Program-made: the position numbers and the translations under genes
Shown: positions 35,333 through 44,715 of the stretch, in pieces
Numbering within the stretch: position 1 is the first letter of the stretch
Layout of the letters: each line of letters opens with the position of its first letter
The notes under the pieces: model-generated
Database searches by the model: none
What the model saw: only the letters and a program-made list of their open reading frames with translations
Told to the model about the DNA's origin: nothing
NCBI GenBank assembly: GCA_964410915.1
Contig: CAYPIU010000003.1
Span: 53,369-117,368 of the forward strand
Length of the DNA: 64,000 bases
Source: CAZFJG01 sp964410915
GTDB lineage: Bacteria; Synergistota; Synergistia; Synergistales; JAFGMB01
Direction: 5' to 3'

Positions 35333-36511
35333 ATGATAAACATGCTTAAACCTGCAATACTGTCCCTGTCTCTTCTTACGATCATTTCAACAACTGCCGT
35401 GGCGCCTGCTCTGGGAGAGATAGAGGAATATTTCTACAATGTAGACAGATATATCGTTCAGTTCGTAGTTGTCATGCATGCAGTTGCAATAATACCTTCA
35501 CTTGTTGCAGCAACGTGGCTGGCGGGTAGATTTACTAAAAAAAGGGTAGTGGTAGTCGGCCTTTTTCTCTTTGTGATATCCGGTGTCACAGGAGGCATGG
35601 TCAATAATATCTATGTACTTCTGTTCCTCAGGGCAGTGCTGGGAGTCGGACTGGGAATGGTGATCCCATTCTCTACGGCACTGATAGCAGATTTTTTTGA
35701 GGGAGAGGAGAGGCAAAGGCTAATGGGTCTGTCGAGTTCTCTCAACATGGTGGGAGGAATGTTCGCCCTCATCACCTCGGGATATCTTGCCACCTTTTCC
35801 TGGCGTTTTCCTTTTATGATATATCTTTGCGGTGTGCCTGTATTTATTATGATAGCTCTTTTCCTTCCAGATAAAAAGGACATGGTAGAAAAAGACGAAG
35901 GTAAAATAAAAACACCTTTTCCAAAACATGTTTATAAGGTTGCCTTTTTAATGCTCCTTTTAAGCACTCTCCTTTTTATTTATACTCCGACAATGGCACT
36001 TTTTCTAAAGGACAATGTCCTTGGAGACTCAAGGGTGGCTGGATTTGCCATAGCCTTTGCTACAACAGGCGGTATATTTGCAGGACTGTTCCTTCCCAGA
36101 ACCCTCAGGCTTACTGGAAGATTTTTTGTCCCTTCAATGCTATTTGTGATAAGTATTGGTTTTCTGCTTCTTAATAATGCCGGAGTAATAGCCCTCGTCT
36201 TTGGAGCAACTTTCATTACAGGCTTTGGCAACAGGTCAATGTACCCGGTGTTTTTCCTCAAGGCGACCCAGGGGATCCCAAGATCCTATTCTGTGAAAGC
36301 CACGTCAATTCTTTCGGCTACAATATATATTGGCCAGTTTCTGGCACCTAACCTTCAGAAGTTTGTTGGATATGTATTCAATAATCCCTCTATCCGATTT
36401 CTGTATCTATTTGTTGCAGCCGTTACGTTCATAAGCGGTGTGTTCATAATGTCTCAAAAGATTCTGGATATGCTCAGAAAGTCTGCTGCAACTGAGACTA
36501 AAAGCCTGTAG
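35333..36511 (+). CDS. MFS transporter
   Basis: 392-residue major facilitator permease with 12 predicted membrane segments; the loop 2-3 motif is AGRFTKKR and the N-terminal APALGEI segment is typical of drug:H+ antiporter-like members. The frame is open further upstream to 35219, but that extension is hydrophilic and the ATG at 35333 has a GGAG site 11 bases before it; an ATG three codons later is also possible. Substrate unknown. Confidence 0.88.
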   Translation: MINMLKPAILSLSLLTIISTTAVAPALGEIEEYFYNVDRYIVQFVVVMHAVAIIPSLVAATWLAGRFTKKRVVVVGLFLFVISGVTGGMVNNIYVLLFLRAVLGVGLGMVIPFSTALIADFFEGEERQRLMGLSSSLNMVGGMFALITSGYLATFSWRFPFMIYLCGVPVFIMIALFLPDKKDMVEKDEGKIKTPFPKHVYKVAFLMLLLSTLLFIYTPTMALFLKDNVLGDSRVAGFAIAFATTGGIFAGLFLPRTLRLTGRFFVPSMLFVISIGFLLLNNAGVIALVFGATFITGFGNRSMYPVFFLKATQGIPRSYSVKATSILSATIYIGQFLAPNLQKFVGYVFNNPSIRFLYLFVAAVTFISGVFIMSQKILDMLRKSAATETKSL

Positions 36512-36550
36512 CCTGGGGAATATACAGAATTAAAGACATTAAATGCCTGC

Positions 36551-36571
36551 CCTTTCTAAAAAGGTTTTTTT
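36551..36571 (+). terminator. Short terminator after the MFS gene
   Basis: CCTTT (36551-36555) and AAAGG (36560-36564) form a small stem followed by seven Ts. Confidence 0.5.
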
Positions 36572-36689
36572 ACAGCCATTTATTTGTAACAATGGTTACA
36601 GTATTGAGCGGTCTAATTCTTTTTCTGTATATATTTTTCTCCCGCTTCAGAGAGCATTAATACAGTAATAAATAGTTTTTAACCTGTTT

Positions 36690-36717
36690 TTGACAACCTG
36701 CAATTCAGGAGTATTAT
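36690..36717 (+). promoter_or_regulatory. Sigma-70-type promoter for the TauE/SafE gene
   Basis: Perfect TTGACA (36690-36695), 16-base spacer, TATTAT (36712-36717), about 50 bases before the start codon. A small CCTG/CAGG dyad lies inside the spacer. Confidence 0.7.
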
Positions 36718-36769
36718 TGTTCAGTTATCAATAATAGATATCAATTCAATTTAGTGGAGGTATCTTATC

Positions 36770-37558
36770 TTGCAGATAGTTATAGTGTCTATGGCTACCT
36801 TCCTTGTAGCTGTTTTTATGACCATGGCCGGCAGGGGCGGGGGAAATTTCTATGTCCTTATCCAGGTAGCGGCGGGGGCATCCATGGGACTGGCAGCCGG
36901 GACCGGTCAGCTGATAATGTTCGCGACGTCCATGGCAGCCATGTTTATCTTTAATAAAAACAAGACAGTCTCATGGCATATGGCTATATTCATAGGTTTG
37001 ACCACCAGTTTAATGGCATTTGTGGGAGGCCTCTCAGCCAGCCATTTCTCAGGAACAAGTCTCAAACTTGTTTTCTCCGTTATGCTGGTAATAGCCTCAA
37101 TATTCATGCTCGTTAAAGTCAGGGAGAGAAAAGGAGAACTTCCTTCGGGGTTTGGTTTCTGGCGTATAAGCTTTGGTGAAGAGGACTATGTGATCAATTT
37201 CTGGATAGCCCTTCCGGTAGCTCTTGCAACGGGGTTTGTTGCCGGAATGGTAGGTGTTTCCGGAGGTTCTTTTCTGATCCCGCTCATGGTACTGGGTTGC
37301 CGTATTCCCATGCATGTGGCTGTTGGGACTGCATCGGTTATGGTCGCAGCAACAGCAGGAATGGGCTTCCTGGGACATCTTGCAGGTGGAGGAATAGACA
37401 TGAGCTGGGTTCTTCCACAGCTTGTAACTGCTATGACTGGAGGTATCATTGGCAGCAGGCTTGCCCTTAAAACAAAGCCAGAGTCCCTTAAGATGGTATT
37501 TGCCCTGACTACTCTTATTGCAGCTGGACTAATGTTCTCCAACGCATTGTTATATTAG
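36770..37558 (+). CDS. TauE/SafE-family sulfite/sulfonate exporter-like permease
   Basis: 262-residue protein with about eight hydrophobic segments and the repeated TauE/SafE pattern: GRGGGNFYV in the first half and GVSGGSFLIP in the second. Members export sulfite or organosulfonates, or exchange small anions. The start is TTG, supported by GTGGAGG 9 bases upstream and by the promoter at 36690; no in-frame ATG fits better. A SulP anion transporter lies 1.7 kb downstream, but no operon connects them. Confidence 0.88.
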   Translation: MQIVIVSMATFLVAVFMTMAGRGGGNFYVLIQVAAGASMGLAAGTGQLIMFATSMAAMFIFNKNKTVSWHMAIFIGLTTSLMAFVGGLSASHFSGTSLKLVFSVMLVIASIFMLVKVRERKGELPSGFGFWRISFGEEDYVINFWIALPVALATGFVAGMVGVSGGSFLIPLMVLGCRIPMHVAVGTASVMVAATAGMGFLGHLAGGGIDMSWVLPQLVTAMTGGIIGSRLALKTKPESLKMVFALTTLIAAGLMFSNALLY

Positions 37559-37575
37559 TTTTCCCTTGGAATATC

Positions 37576-37609
37576 CGGGATTTCTGGTTAAAACCTTGTG
37601 AAAATCCCG
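37576..37609. terminator. Weak terminator between convergent genes
   Basis: CGGGATTT (37576-37583) pairs with AAATCCCG (37602-37609) around an 18-base loop; a broken T tract follows near 37616. Confidence 0.5.
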
Positions 37610-37645
37610 AGGGGAGTTTTATTTTAGTTTTCAGGAACAGTCCCT

Positions 37646-39010
37646 TTATTTTATTCCACCCAGAAGAGTGATCCCGGTAATGGAGTCTATGAGGAGACCC
37701 TCGGGATGAATGTCAACCAGTTCTTTCCCCGGTTTGAGGCTTGTAATTACTGTTTTCCCGATGATCTTACGACTTTCAAGGCCCTTATCAAGGGTTTTCA
37801 GTCCCCAGGTATTGTGGAGTATCACCGGTTCCCCTCTGTATGAGCCAAGATAAAGCATTACGTGCCCTCTTTTGTTGACGAGGGTGATGAAGGGTTTGCC
37901 TTCCCTTAGTATTGCCAGACTTTTTGTCCTGTCTCCCATCTTTTTGAGGCTCAAATTGATCCCTGATTCTGATTGTGCCGCAGAATTTCGGGGAAGCCAG
38001 ATACCGAAGGGAAGAAAAATATCCCTGATAGTTGCAGAACAGTCCCGATTACCAAGATAGCCTCCCCATCCGTATGGTTTTTCCATAAAACTGTTGCAAA
38101 CCATGGCGATATTCCAGCCAGTAGCAGAAACAGGGTGTTTTTTAAAGCTTCTGGCATTTACCAGGGAAGTGACCTCCCGGACATTTCCATCAGTATCTCT
38201 GACGGGAATAATAACTCCTGTTTTTGATATATATTTTTTCTTCACAGGCAGGATAGTTCCTGTATTTCCCATAAAATGGAAAGAATCCTTCAGATCCTTA
38301 ACAGGTATATTATCCTCGATGAAAACACCAAGAGGAGCAGAAGTCCATCGGTTCATAAATTCGTCATCTACAAATGCGAGATCATGTATCTTTATCCATC
38401 CTGCAGCATAAGAGGTTTCACTCCATGCCCATTCTCCGGTCACCGAGAGGTGAGAAACAAATATTGGTTCTCCCGTATGGACAGCGGAATTCTGAATGTG
38501 ATCAAAGGGATAGCCTTCACCAGGAAGATCAGGGTTGTAGAAAAAGGGTTTGTTTGTAGGAAGTAGCCTGAGGTTTGTTTCCCTGACGGTTACAGCTTTC
38601 TGGTTCAACCTTCCAAGATCAGTGAGGTTTGCCTCCGTCTTCAGGTCATCAAGCCATTGATCTGATCTGGGTCTGAGATTTTCGGCATATCCTTTTTTTT
38701 GAGCAAAATGCCTGAATATCCAGTCTTGAACATCGATTCCGTGTCGGGGTTTGCTTTGGGACCATGGGCTGAAATAGAGCTTCCTGAATTCAGAAAGATA
38801 TTCAAGTTGATCATCCTGGTATATAAGTCTTTTATTATAATTTTCACGGAGATAGAAGAAGGGATCCTGGGGTAACCTTTTGAGATCCTCGATCTGTAGT
38901 TCTTTCGGGGATTTGTCATATTCTGATGAAAAGGCCAGATCATTAAATAGGACAGGCATGAGTAGGATCAGAATAATGAGGGTCAATTTTCGAAAGATAT
39001 GTTTCAGCAT
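37646..39010 (-). CDS. Exported NlpC/P60-family cell-wall hydrolase with SH3-like domain
   Basis: 454-residue exported protein. A signal peptide (KHIFRKLTLIILILLMPVLF) ends near AFS, followed by an N-terminal stabilising helical region, an SH3b1-like segment (about 145-270, VRETNLRLLP... GEWAWSE... GWIKIHDLAF) and a C40 peptidase domain. Catalytic residues are Cys324 in NRDCSA, His383 in RGHVMLYLG and His399 in ILHN. It probably cleaves peptide bonds in murein stem peptides in the periplasm. The ATG at 39010 has a GAAGGG site; upstream ATGs lack one. Divergent from SulP. Confidence 0.9.
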   Translation of the reverse strand: MLKHIFRKLTLIILILLMPVLFNDLAFSSEYDKSPKELQIEDLKRLPQDPFFYLRENYNKRLIYQDDQLEYLSEFRKLYFSPWSQSKPRHGIDVQDWIFRHFAQKKGYAENLRPRSDQWLDDLKTEANLTDLGRLNQKAVTVRETNLRLLPTNKPFFYNPDLPGEGYPFDHIQNSAVHTGEPIFVSHLSVTGEWAWSETSYAAGWIKIHDLAFVDDEFMNRWTSAPLGVFIEDNIPVKDLKDSFHFMGNTGTILPVKKKYISKTGVIIPVRDTDGNVREVTSLVNARSFKKHPVSATGWNIAMVCNSFMEKPYGWGGYLGNRDCSATIRDIFLPFGIWLPRNSAAQSESGINLSLKKMGDRTKSLAILREGKPFITLVNKRGHVMLYLGSYRGEPVILHNTWGLKTLDKGLESRKIIGKTVITSLKPGKELVDIHPEGLLIDSITGITLLGGIK

Positions 39011-39258
39011 GGCTATCATCCCTTCGATCAAAGTATTCAGGATATATTGTCTCATATATTGTATTAACAGACTTTGTATTTGCGCTTAACTTTCCTCTTG
39101 TAAATGTTAAACATATGACAATATTAACTGTTTTCAAAGATGATATAATTTTGTAAAGGCTACTTCAAACTCGAATTTAATTCAAGCGGGATATATATTT
39201 TAAGAGCATGAAAAAGTAATATATCTTTTCGGATCATTCCGTTAAAGGACAGAAGAAA

Positions 39259-40893
39259 ATGATCTATAAAGCTCATTTTTCACCCAGGGATCTTATTACA
39301 GGCTTCAGCATGGCTACCATAATAATACCGTTTTCAATGGCATATTCTGTGAATGCGGGTCTTCCAGTCTCTTATGGGCTTTCTGCTGCGGCCATACCCC
39401 CACTGATGTATCTTTTTTTTGGAACTTCACCATACGTATCAGTTGGACCAGTGGCCATGCTTTCTCTCATAATATTTCAGGGATGTTCGAATTTTGCACT
39501 TCCTGGAACAGATGAATATATTTCTCTGGTTCTCCTGGTGACTTTCATGGTGGGTCTGGTGCAGTTTCTTTCGGGGCTTATAAGAGCAGGTTTTCTCATG
39601 TCCTTTCTTTCACAGGCGGTGATCAACGGTTTTACCTATGGTGCAGTTCTGGTGATCTTCACGAGTCAGTTCCGCCACGTTTTTGGTATAGATATTGATC
39701 CAGTTGGTTCAATGATCCAGATACTTTACAGGGTTTTCATAAATATAAGAGAGCTTAATATTTTATCATTGAGCCTTGGTGTTACTTCTATAGTTCTGAT
39801 CCTTGTAATGGAGAAGAAATATCCACGTTTTCCCGCACCATTACTTGTAGTAGTTCTGGGAAGTGTTATGACTTATCTTCTCAGATTGGACGAAATGGGT
39901 GTAAAGATCGTTGGAGACATTGATACTGCCTTTCCTTCTTTTCCTCTTCTGATGAATAAGCTGCATCTTATCCCGAATCTATTACCTCTTACGTTGACCA
40001 TTGTTGTTGTGGGAATGATGGAAACTGTCCCCATATCGCGTCATCTTGCATCAAGATCAAGGATGAAGTTCAGTATAGATGAAGAGTTAAAGGGGTTGGG
40101 TCTGGCAAACCTGGTATCCTCCTTTGTCAGAGGATATGTAGTTACGGGAGGAGTTGCCAGAACTCTTTTCAATTACAGGTCGGGAGTTATCTCAAAAATA
40201 TCATCACTCATAACAACGGTTCTTGTAATGGTGACCCTTTTAATGTTCAGACATCTTTTTTATTTCATTCCCCAGCCAGTACTTTCTTCACTGATAATGT
40301 CTTCGGCCATTTCTCTGTTCATGACAGAGGATATTCGGTATATGTACAAAGCTGAAAGGGCAGATGGAGCAGTACTTATGATAACATTTCTTACAACAAT
40401 ACTGGTTGGAGTCCAGTGGGGCCTTACCCTGGGGATAATTCTCTCTCTAATCCTTCTACTCAAAAGACAGATCAAGCCATGTGCAGAAGAATGGGGTTAT
40501 GAAAGAAACAAGGGTTGCTTCACCGAACTATGCAAATGCGGTGAAACTGGTGCTTTTAAGGAGGGAGTTATTCTCAGGGGCAAGGGGACTCTCCATTTTG
40601 CCAATTTTCACTATGTCGAAGATCCTGTCTATGAAAAGATAATGAACAAATCGTCACTGGAGTGGATAATTCTGGATCTTACAGAAGTTTCCAATATGGA
40701 CGGTGTGGCTCTAATGAAGCTTGAAGAGCTAATGGAGATTTGCAGAAGTGACCTTGTTTCCCTGAACATTGCCGGGGTTCAGCCAGAGGTGGAACAAAGG
40801 TTAAGGAATCTGGGATGGTACGACAAATATGGGTACCTTATACACAAAGATCTGAAAAGTGCCATGGCAATTCTTGATACATCTAAAGAGTGA
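39259..40893 (+). CDS. SulP-family anion transporter with STAS domain
   Basis: 544-residue inner-membrane carrier. The N-terminal transport domain shows the SLC26/SulP pattern (ITGFSMATIIIPFSMAYSVNAGLP and VSVGPVAMLSL) with 12-14 membrane segments, followed by a cytosolic STAS domain from about residue 430 (WIILDLTEVSNMDGVAL). Sulfate, bicarbonate or a dicarboxylate are possible substrates. AAAGGACAG precedes the ATG. A 7-base inverted repeat GATATAT/ATATATC at 39190-39225 lies in the leader and may be regulatory. Confidence 0.91.
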   Translation: MIYKAHFSPRDLITGFSMATIIIPFSMAYSVNAGLPVSYGLSAAAIPPLMYLFFGTSPYVSVGPVAMLSLIIFQGCSNFALPGTDEYISLVLLVTFMVGLVQFLSGLIRAGFLMSFLSQAVINGFTYGAVLVIFTSQFRHVFGIDIDPVGSMIQILYRVFINIRELNILSLSLGVTSIVLILVMEKKYPRFPAPLLVVVLGSVMTYLLRLDEMGVKIVGDIDTAFPSFPLLMNKLHLIPNLLPLTLTIVVVGMMETVPISRHLASRSRMKFSIDEELKGLGLANLVSSFVRGYVVTGGVARTLFNYRSGVISKISSLITTVLVMVTLLMFRHLFYFIPQPVLSSLIMSSAISLFMTEDIRYMYKAERADGAVLMITFLTTILVGVQWGLTLGIILSLILLLKRQIKPCAEEWGYERNKGCFTELCKCGETGAFKEGVILRGKGTLHFANFHYVEDPVYEKIMNKSSLEWIILDLTEVSNMDGVALMKLEELMEICRSDLVSLNIAGVQPEVEQRLRNLGWYDKYGYLIHKDLKSAMAILDTSKE

Positions 40894-40918
40894 ATTAACA
40901 TCTATTCCGGTTTTTTTA

Positions 40919-41557
40919 CTAAAAACAAAGGGATCCAAGGGCAGTAATACCGAAGATGCTTATAATTATCCCTGATATCCTGTTTATCCAGACCATTACA
41001 GCTTCTGTCATTTTCAGTTTTACAAGGCCAAAAAGAGAACTGAGGATGAACCACCAGACAGCTGAACCCGAGAATACCCCAATAACCATAAATATGGCTT
41101 CCTGTAAGCTGCCTGAACCAGTTCCCAGTCCAAGACCGGCAAATATGGCCGTAAAGCTGATAATTGTCATGGGATTGGCAAGAGTGAGAAAGAAGACAGA
41201 AGTAAAAGATCTGGCCAGAACGCCAGGAACTGGGGATCCTGGTCTATTGGTCATTGAAGTTTTTCTGGTCATCAATGTCTTTATGCCAAGATATATGAGA
41301 AAGACTCCTCCTCCGGATCTCATCAGGCTGGAGTTGTCCACAAGCAATGAAGCAAGTGATGTGAGACCTGCAGCGGCTATCATTCCGTAACATGCGTCTG
41401 CCGAGGCGGCGCCCAGTCCCGATACAAAACCATTGATAATACCATGGGAAAGTGTCCTTCTTATGCATATTATACCTATGGGGCCAACCGGTGCAGCAAT
41501 GGAAAAACCCATAAGAGCTCCCTTGAAAAATAACATGCATAGAACCATATCTACCAT
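40919..41557 (-). CDS. LysE-family amino-acid exporter
   Basis: 212-residue membrane protein with about six hydrophobic segments. FSIAAPVGPIGIICIRR near the N-terminus, GLGAASADACYG and the later FFLTLANPMTIISF are hallmarks of the LysE/RhtB superfamily. It exports excess amino acids, useful in a cell that takes up peptides. It begins 5 bases after the lrp-type gene, so the two form one operon in which the regulator probably controls the exporter. Confidence 0.92.
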   Translation of the reverse strand: MVDMVLCMLFFKGALMGFSIAAPVGPIGIICIRRTLSHGIINGFVSGLGAASADACYGMIAAAGLTSLASLLVDNSSLMRSGGGVFLIYLGIKTLMTRKTSMTNRPGSPVPGVLARSFTSVFFLTLANPMTIISFTAIFAGLGLGTGSGSLQEAIFMVIGVFSGSAVWWFILSSLFGLVKLKMTEAVMVWINRISGIIISIFGITALGSLCF

Positions 41558-41562
41558 AAGGG

Positions 41563-42012
41563 TTAATCCTCCCAGGGAGAGAAATTCTCCTTTTCAGTTG
41601 AAAGGATAATTGTGGTCCGAGTTTTTATCCTTTCGAGTTTTTCCTTTATTTCTCCGGTTATTATTCTTTCAAGATGTGCAGTATCTTTACACCTTACCTT
41701 CAGAAGGTAATCAAAGTCTCCCGTTGCATGATGACATTCCAGTATTTCAGGGAGGTTCCTTACGATCTCAAGAAAGATCTTTCTGTCAGAAGGTGTGTTC
41801 AGTGATATTTCAATAAAACATAGCAGTGGATAACCTGTCCTGGAAGGATCTGTCCTGACTGTAAAACCTTTGATCATGTGCTGTTGCTCGAGTTTTTTTA
41901 TTCTGTCTGATACTCCGGGGGATGAAAGGCCAGTCTTTTGAGCCAGTTCCGCCAGTGTTATCCTTCCGTTTTGTGCAAGGGTGCTGAGTATCTCTTTATC
42001 CAGAGGGTCCAT
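41563..42012 (-). CDS. Lrp/AsnC-family regulator
   Basis: 149-residue feast/famine regulator: N-terminal helix-turn-helix (about 5-55, AELAQKTGLSSPGVSDRIKKLE) and C-terminal RAM ligand domain (from about GYPLLCFIEI). Such proteins sense amino acids and activate or repress transporters. It is first in an operon with the LysE exporter, similar in logic to known Lrp-type regulator/exporter pairs. The upstream region (42013-42324) is very AT-rich. Confidence 0.92.
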   Translation of the reverse strand: MDPLDKEILSTLAQNGRITLAELAQKTGLSSPGVSDRIKKLEQQHMIKGFTVRTDPSRTGYPLLCFIEISLNTPSDRKIFLEIVRNLPEILECHHATGDFDYLLKVRCKDTAHLERIITGEIKEKLERIKTRTTIILSTEKENFSPWED

Positions 42013-42324
42013 ATTCCCGCCTGCCTTCCTATTATTTTAAAATAGACAAATAACGCTAATATTATAAGCTAAATACCACTAAACGGTTTATATAATAAGC
42101 ATAATAAGTAAAATATATTATCTCTGGAAATAAAAGTCAATTATTTAAGTGGAATAAATGGGAATATTTTCAGTTTATTTTTGTATGAACTTTGTTTCTT
42201 CTCTTGCGGACTCTTACTATTCTCCAGAGAGCTTTTATAAAGGAGGTTCTTCATAAGAAGTCAGAGAATCTGAATAAATTAAGAAAGAGGAATAACTGTT
42301 ATTTCCCAAAGGAGGAGAGAAAGA
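42013..42324. other. AT-rich divergent promoter region
   Basis: No gene seen. A tandem ATAATAAG (42092-42099 and 42101-42108) with nearby AT dyads lies upstream of lrp and could be an Lrp-type binding zone. A TATAAT on the minus strand (42066-42061) may be the lrp -10 element, without a clear -35. An AAAGGAGG near 42238 has no start codon at a useful distance. Confidence 0.4.
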
Positions 42325-44457
42325 ATGAATAACAAACAGATAAAACTGCGTTCACTTTTACTAATGTCTATTCTTGTCACCACATTTATTGCTTTTTCTG
42401 TAGCGATCGGTATTGTTTCTTATAAAGCACGAAATCTTGCTTTGCGCAACGCTGGGGAGATCGCGGAGGAAATGGGTAGTCATTACGCCCTGCAGACCAA
42501 AAGTTTTCTTGACAATGCTTTGGGTAAAGCTGAGGAATTGGGTTTGATCCTTGAAAGTATGGTTGAAACGGGTATTACCGACAGGGATTCGGTCATTCTA
42601 ATGCTCCAGAAAACATTAAAAATGAATCCTTCTTTTTTCGGCATCTGGACCTGCTGGGAACCAGGTGCATTCGATGGATCTGATGAAAAATTCGTGGACA
42701 GTCCATTGCATGATCAAACAGGAAGATTTATTCCCTATGTTTACAGTTCAGGGGATCAAATAGATATGACCGCTCTTGAGGATTATGATCAGGAAGGCAA
42801 GGGGGATTATTATCTTCTCGCAAAAAGGTCTGGCAGTGATGTTGTAATGGATCCATTTAACTATGAGGTCGGTGGAAAAGAAGTACTAATGACAACAGTA
42901 ACAGTCCCCGTAAAAAGAAATGGCAAAGTCCTGGGAGCAGTGGGTATCGATATTTCACTTGATGCTTTATCTTCCATGATAAGCGGAATAAGGCCTTTCG
43001 ATGTAGGTTATGCCACTCTTATATCGAATAAAGGTACTCTGGTTGGTGATGGACTTGATCCAGCAATGGGAGAAAATCGTGTTGGCAAGGGGCTTGATCT
43101 ATTCCGTAATAAGGATGATCTTGAAGCTGTAAAGAATGGGAAATTTATTAATAAAAGATCTTTTTCCTCTAATTTTGATGACAACATGTTACGTCTTTAT
43201 TTGCCTATTCAACTGGGAGAGACAGATAGACCATGGTCATTGAACATAAATATTCCTGAAAAGAAGATAAATGAAGAAGCTCAAGCTATTGCGATCAGCG
43301 GGATAATTACAGGTATAATATCCCTTCTTATTATATCTGCTGTTCTTCTTTTGCTTGCTGCAAGAGTCTCGCGACCAATTTCTCTTGCAGTAGAAAAAAT
43401 GAAAAATGTCGCCAATGGAGATCTGACTGAAAAGATAGGAGAAAACTTCAAGATCCGGGAGGTCACGGAGTTAAAGGAAGCAATAAACACTATGATCCAG
43501 GATGTTTCCGGGTCTGTGATGGAAATTCGCCAGGTATCTGATGAGGTTAGTATTAAAGCGGAGGAGCTAAGTGCTGCATCAGAAGAGTCCACAGCAGCCA
43601 TAGAAGAGGTTACTGCTCTAACGAACAAAACAGCTGCTACAACTCAGGAGGCTGCATCTTCAGTGGAAGAGACCAATGCCAGCGCTGAGGAAGTCTCTAA
43701 TGGGGCACAGTCTGCCGCACAGGCAGCATCTGAAGCTGGGGAACATGCCTCACAGATATCATCTGCAGCCGATGAGGGGGGTAGAGAACTGGAGGAAATG
43801 ATGGCCCTTATCAGGGAGGTAGAAAATGCAGCCAGTAGTGTTGGAAGTGCTATTAATGATCTGGCCGGTTCTGTCTCGGATATATCAAGTTTTGTGGAAA
43901 TAATTACCCAGATCGCTGATCAGACCAACCTTCTGGCCCTGAATGCAGCTATTGAGGCTGCAAGAGCAGGAGAGGCCGGCCAGGGATTTGCTGTTGTTGC
44001 AGAAGAGGTTAGAAAGTTGGCAGAGCAGTCTAATGGAGCTGCAGCCAAGGTAGGAAAGGTTATCGGGGAGATCTCCCAGAAAACTGACAATGCCATGGAA
44101 GATCAGAATAAGACTGGAGTTCATGTCCACCAGCTTGTCCAGAAGGCGGAAATAACTCACCAGTCAGTTCAGGATGTTGTGGAAAAGGTGGGCACAATCT
44201 CTGACAGTATTCAGACCATAGCTGCCACCATGGAGGAACAGTCAGCGAGCACCGAAGAAATGACTGCGGCAATGGAGAATATTGCCAGTTCTGCCCAGGA
44301 GGGTGCCAAAAACGTGGAAAATATAAATGCCTCCATGGAAGAGCAGGGCAAAGTTGCTGAGACAATAGCTCATGATTCCGAGGTACTGGTAAATCTTTCA
44401 AAAAGGATGCAGGAGTCAGTGGTAAGGTTCAGGGTGGCCTATGAAAAGAATAGCTGA
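42325..44457 (+). CDS. Methyl-accepting chemotaxis protein with dCache sensor
   Basis: 710-residue chemoreceptor: first membrane segment (about 11-33), periplasmic double-Cache domain (about 35-320), second membrane segment (324-347), HAMP (348-400) and a long cytoplasmic signalling coiled coil with the conserved tip DQTNLLALNAAIEAARAGE and FAVVAEEVRKLAEQS. The dCache pattern (DYYLLAKRSG followed by MDPFNYEVGG) is a common ligand-binding form for amino acids and organic acids. GGAGGAG precedes the ATG. No CheA/CheW genes are in the window, so it is an orphan receptor feeding a distant array. Confidence 0.93.
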   Translation: MNNKQIKLRSLLLMSILVTTFIAFSVAIGIVSYKARNLALRNAGEIAEEMGSHYALQTKSFLDNALGKAEELGLILESMVETGITDRDSVILMLQKTLKMNPSFFGIWTCWEPGAFDGSDEKFVDSPLHDQTGRFIPYVYSSGDQIDMTALEDYDQEGKGDYYLLAKRSGSDVVMDPFNYEVGGKEVLMTTVTVPVKRNGKVLGAVGIDISLDALSSMISGIRPFDVGYATLISNKGTLVGDGLDPAMGENRVGKGLDLFRNKDDLEAVKNGKFINKRSFSSNFDDNMLRLYLPIQLGETDRPWSLNINIPEKKINEEAQAIAISGIITGIISLLIISAVLLLLAARVSRPISLAVEKMKNVANGDLTEKIGENFKIREVTELKEAINTMIQDVSGSVMEIRQVSDEVSIKAEELSAASEESTAAIEEVTALTNKTAATTQEAASSVEETNASAEEVSNGAQSAAQAASEAGEHASQISSAADEGGRELEEMMALIREVENAASSVGSAINDLAGSVSDISSFVEIITQIADQTNLLALNAAIEAARAGEAGQGFAVVAEEVRKLAEQSNGAAAKVGKVIGEISQKTDNAMEDQNKTGVHVHQLVQKAEITHQSVQDVVEKVGTISDSIQTIAATMEEQSASTEEMTAAMENIASSAQEGAKNVENINASMEEQGKVAETIAHDSEVLVNLSKRMQESVVRFRVAYEKNS

Positions 44458-44490
44458 TATTTATTAGATAGTCGTAGTTCTGTTTTCATT

Positions 44491-44528
44491 AACAGGGGCC
44501 AGGGAGAATATCCCGGCCCCTGTTTTAA
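44491..44528 (+). terminator. Terminator after the chemoreceptor gene
   Basis: AACAGGGGCC (44491-44500) pairs perfectly with GGCCCCTGTT (44515-44524) and is followed by TTAATTT. Confidence 0.8.
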
Positions 44529-44715
44529 TTTGGGGTTAAAATTCAAAAGGTCGACAATGTAGACAAGGTGATGTAGTATTTTTGAAATAGATTATCATTA
44601 TTCCAAGATTGTGAAAATTTAATCTAAAGTCTTGAGATAAGAGGGGAGGCCGGGCCGTATATCAGTTATTTGTATGTTTGCTATCCCAATAAATTTATGA
44701 CAGGAGTGTGAAATC

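Noticed and set aside
42236..42300. Strong AAAGGAGG near 42238 suggesting a small gene before the chemoreceptor
   Set aside because: No start codon lies at a usable distance and no open frame of meaningful length follows.
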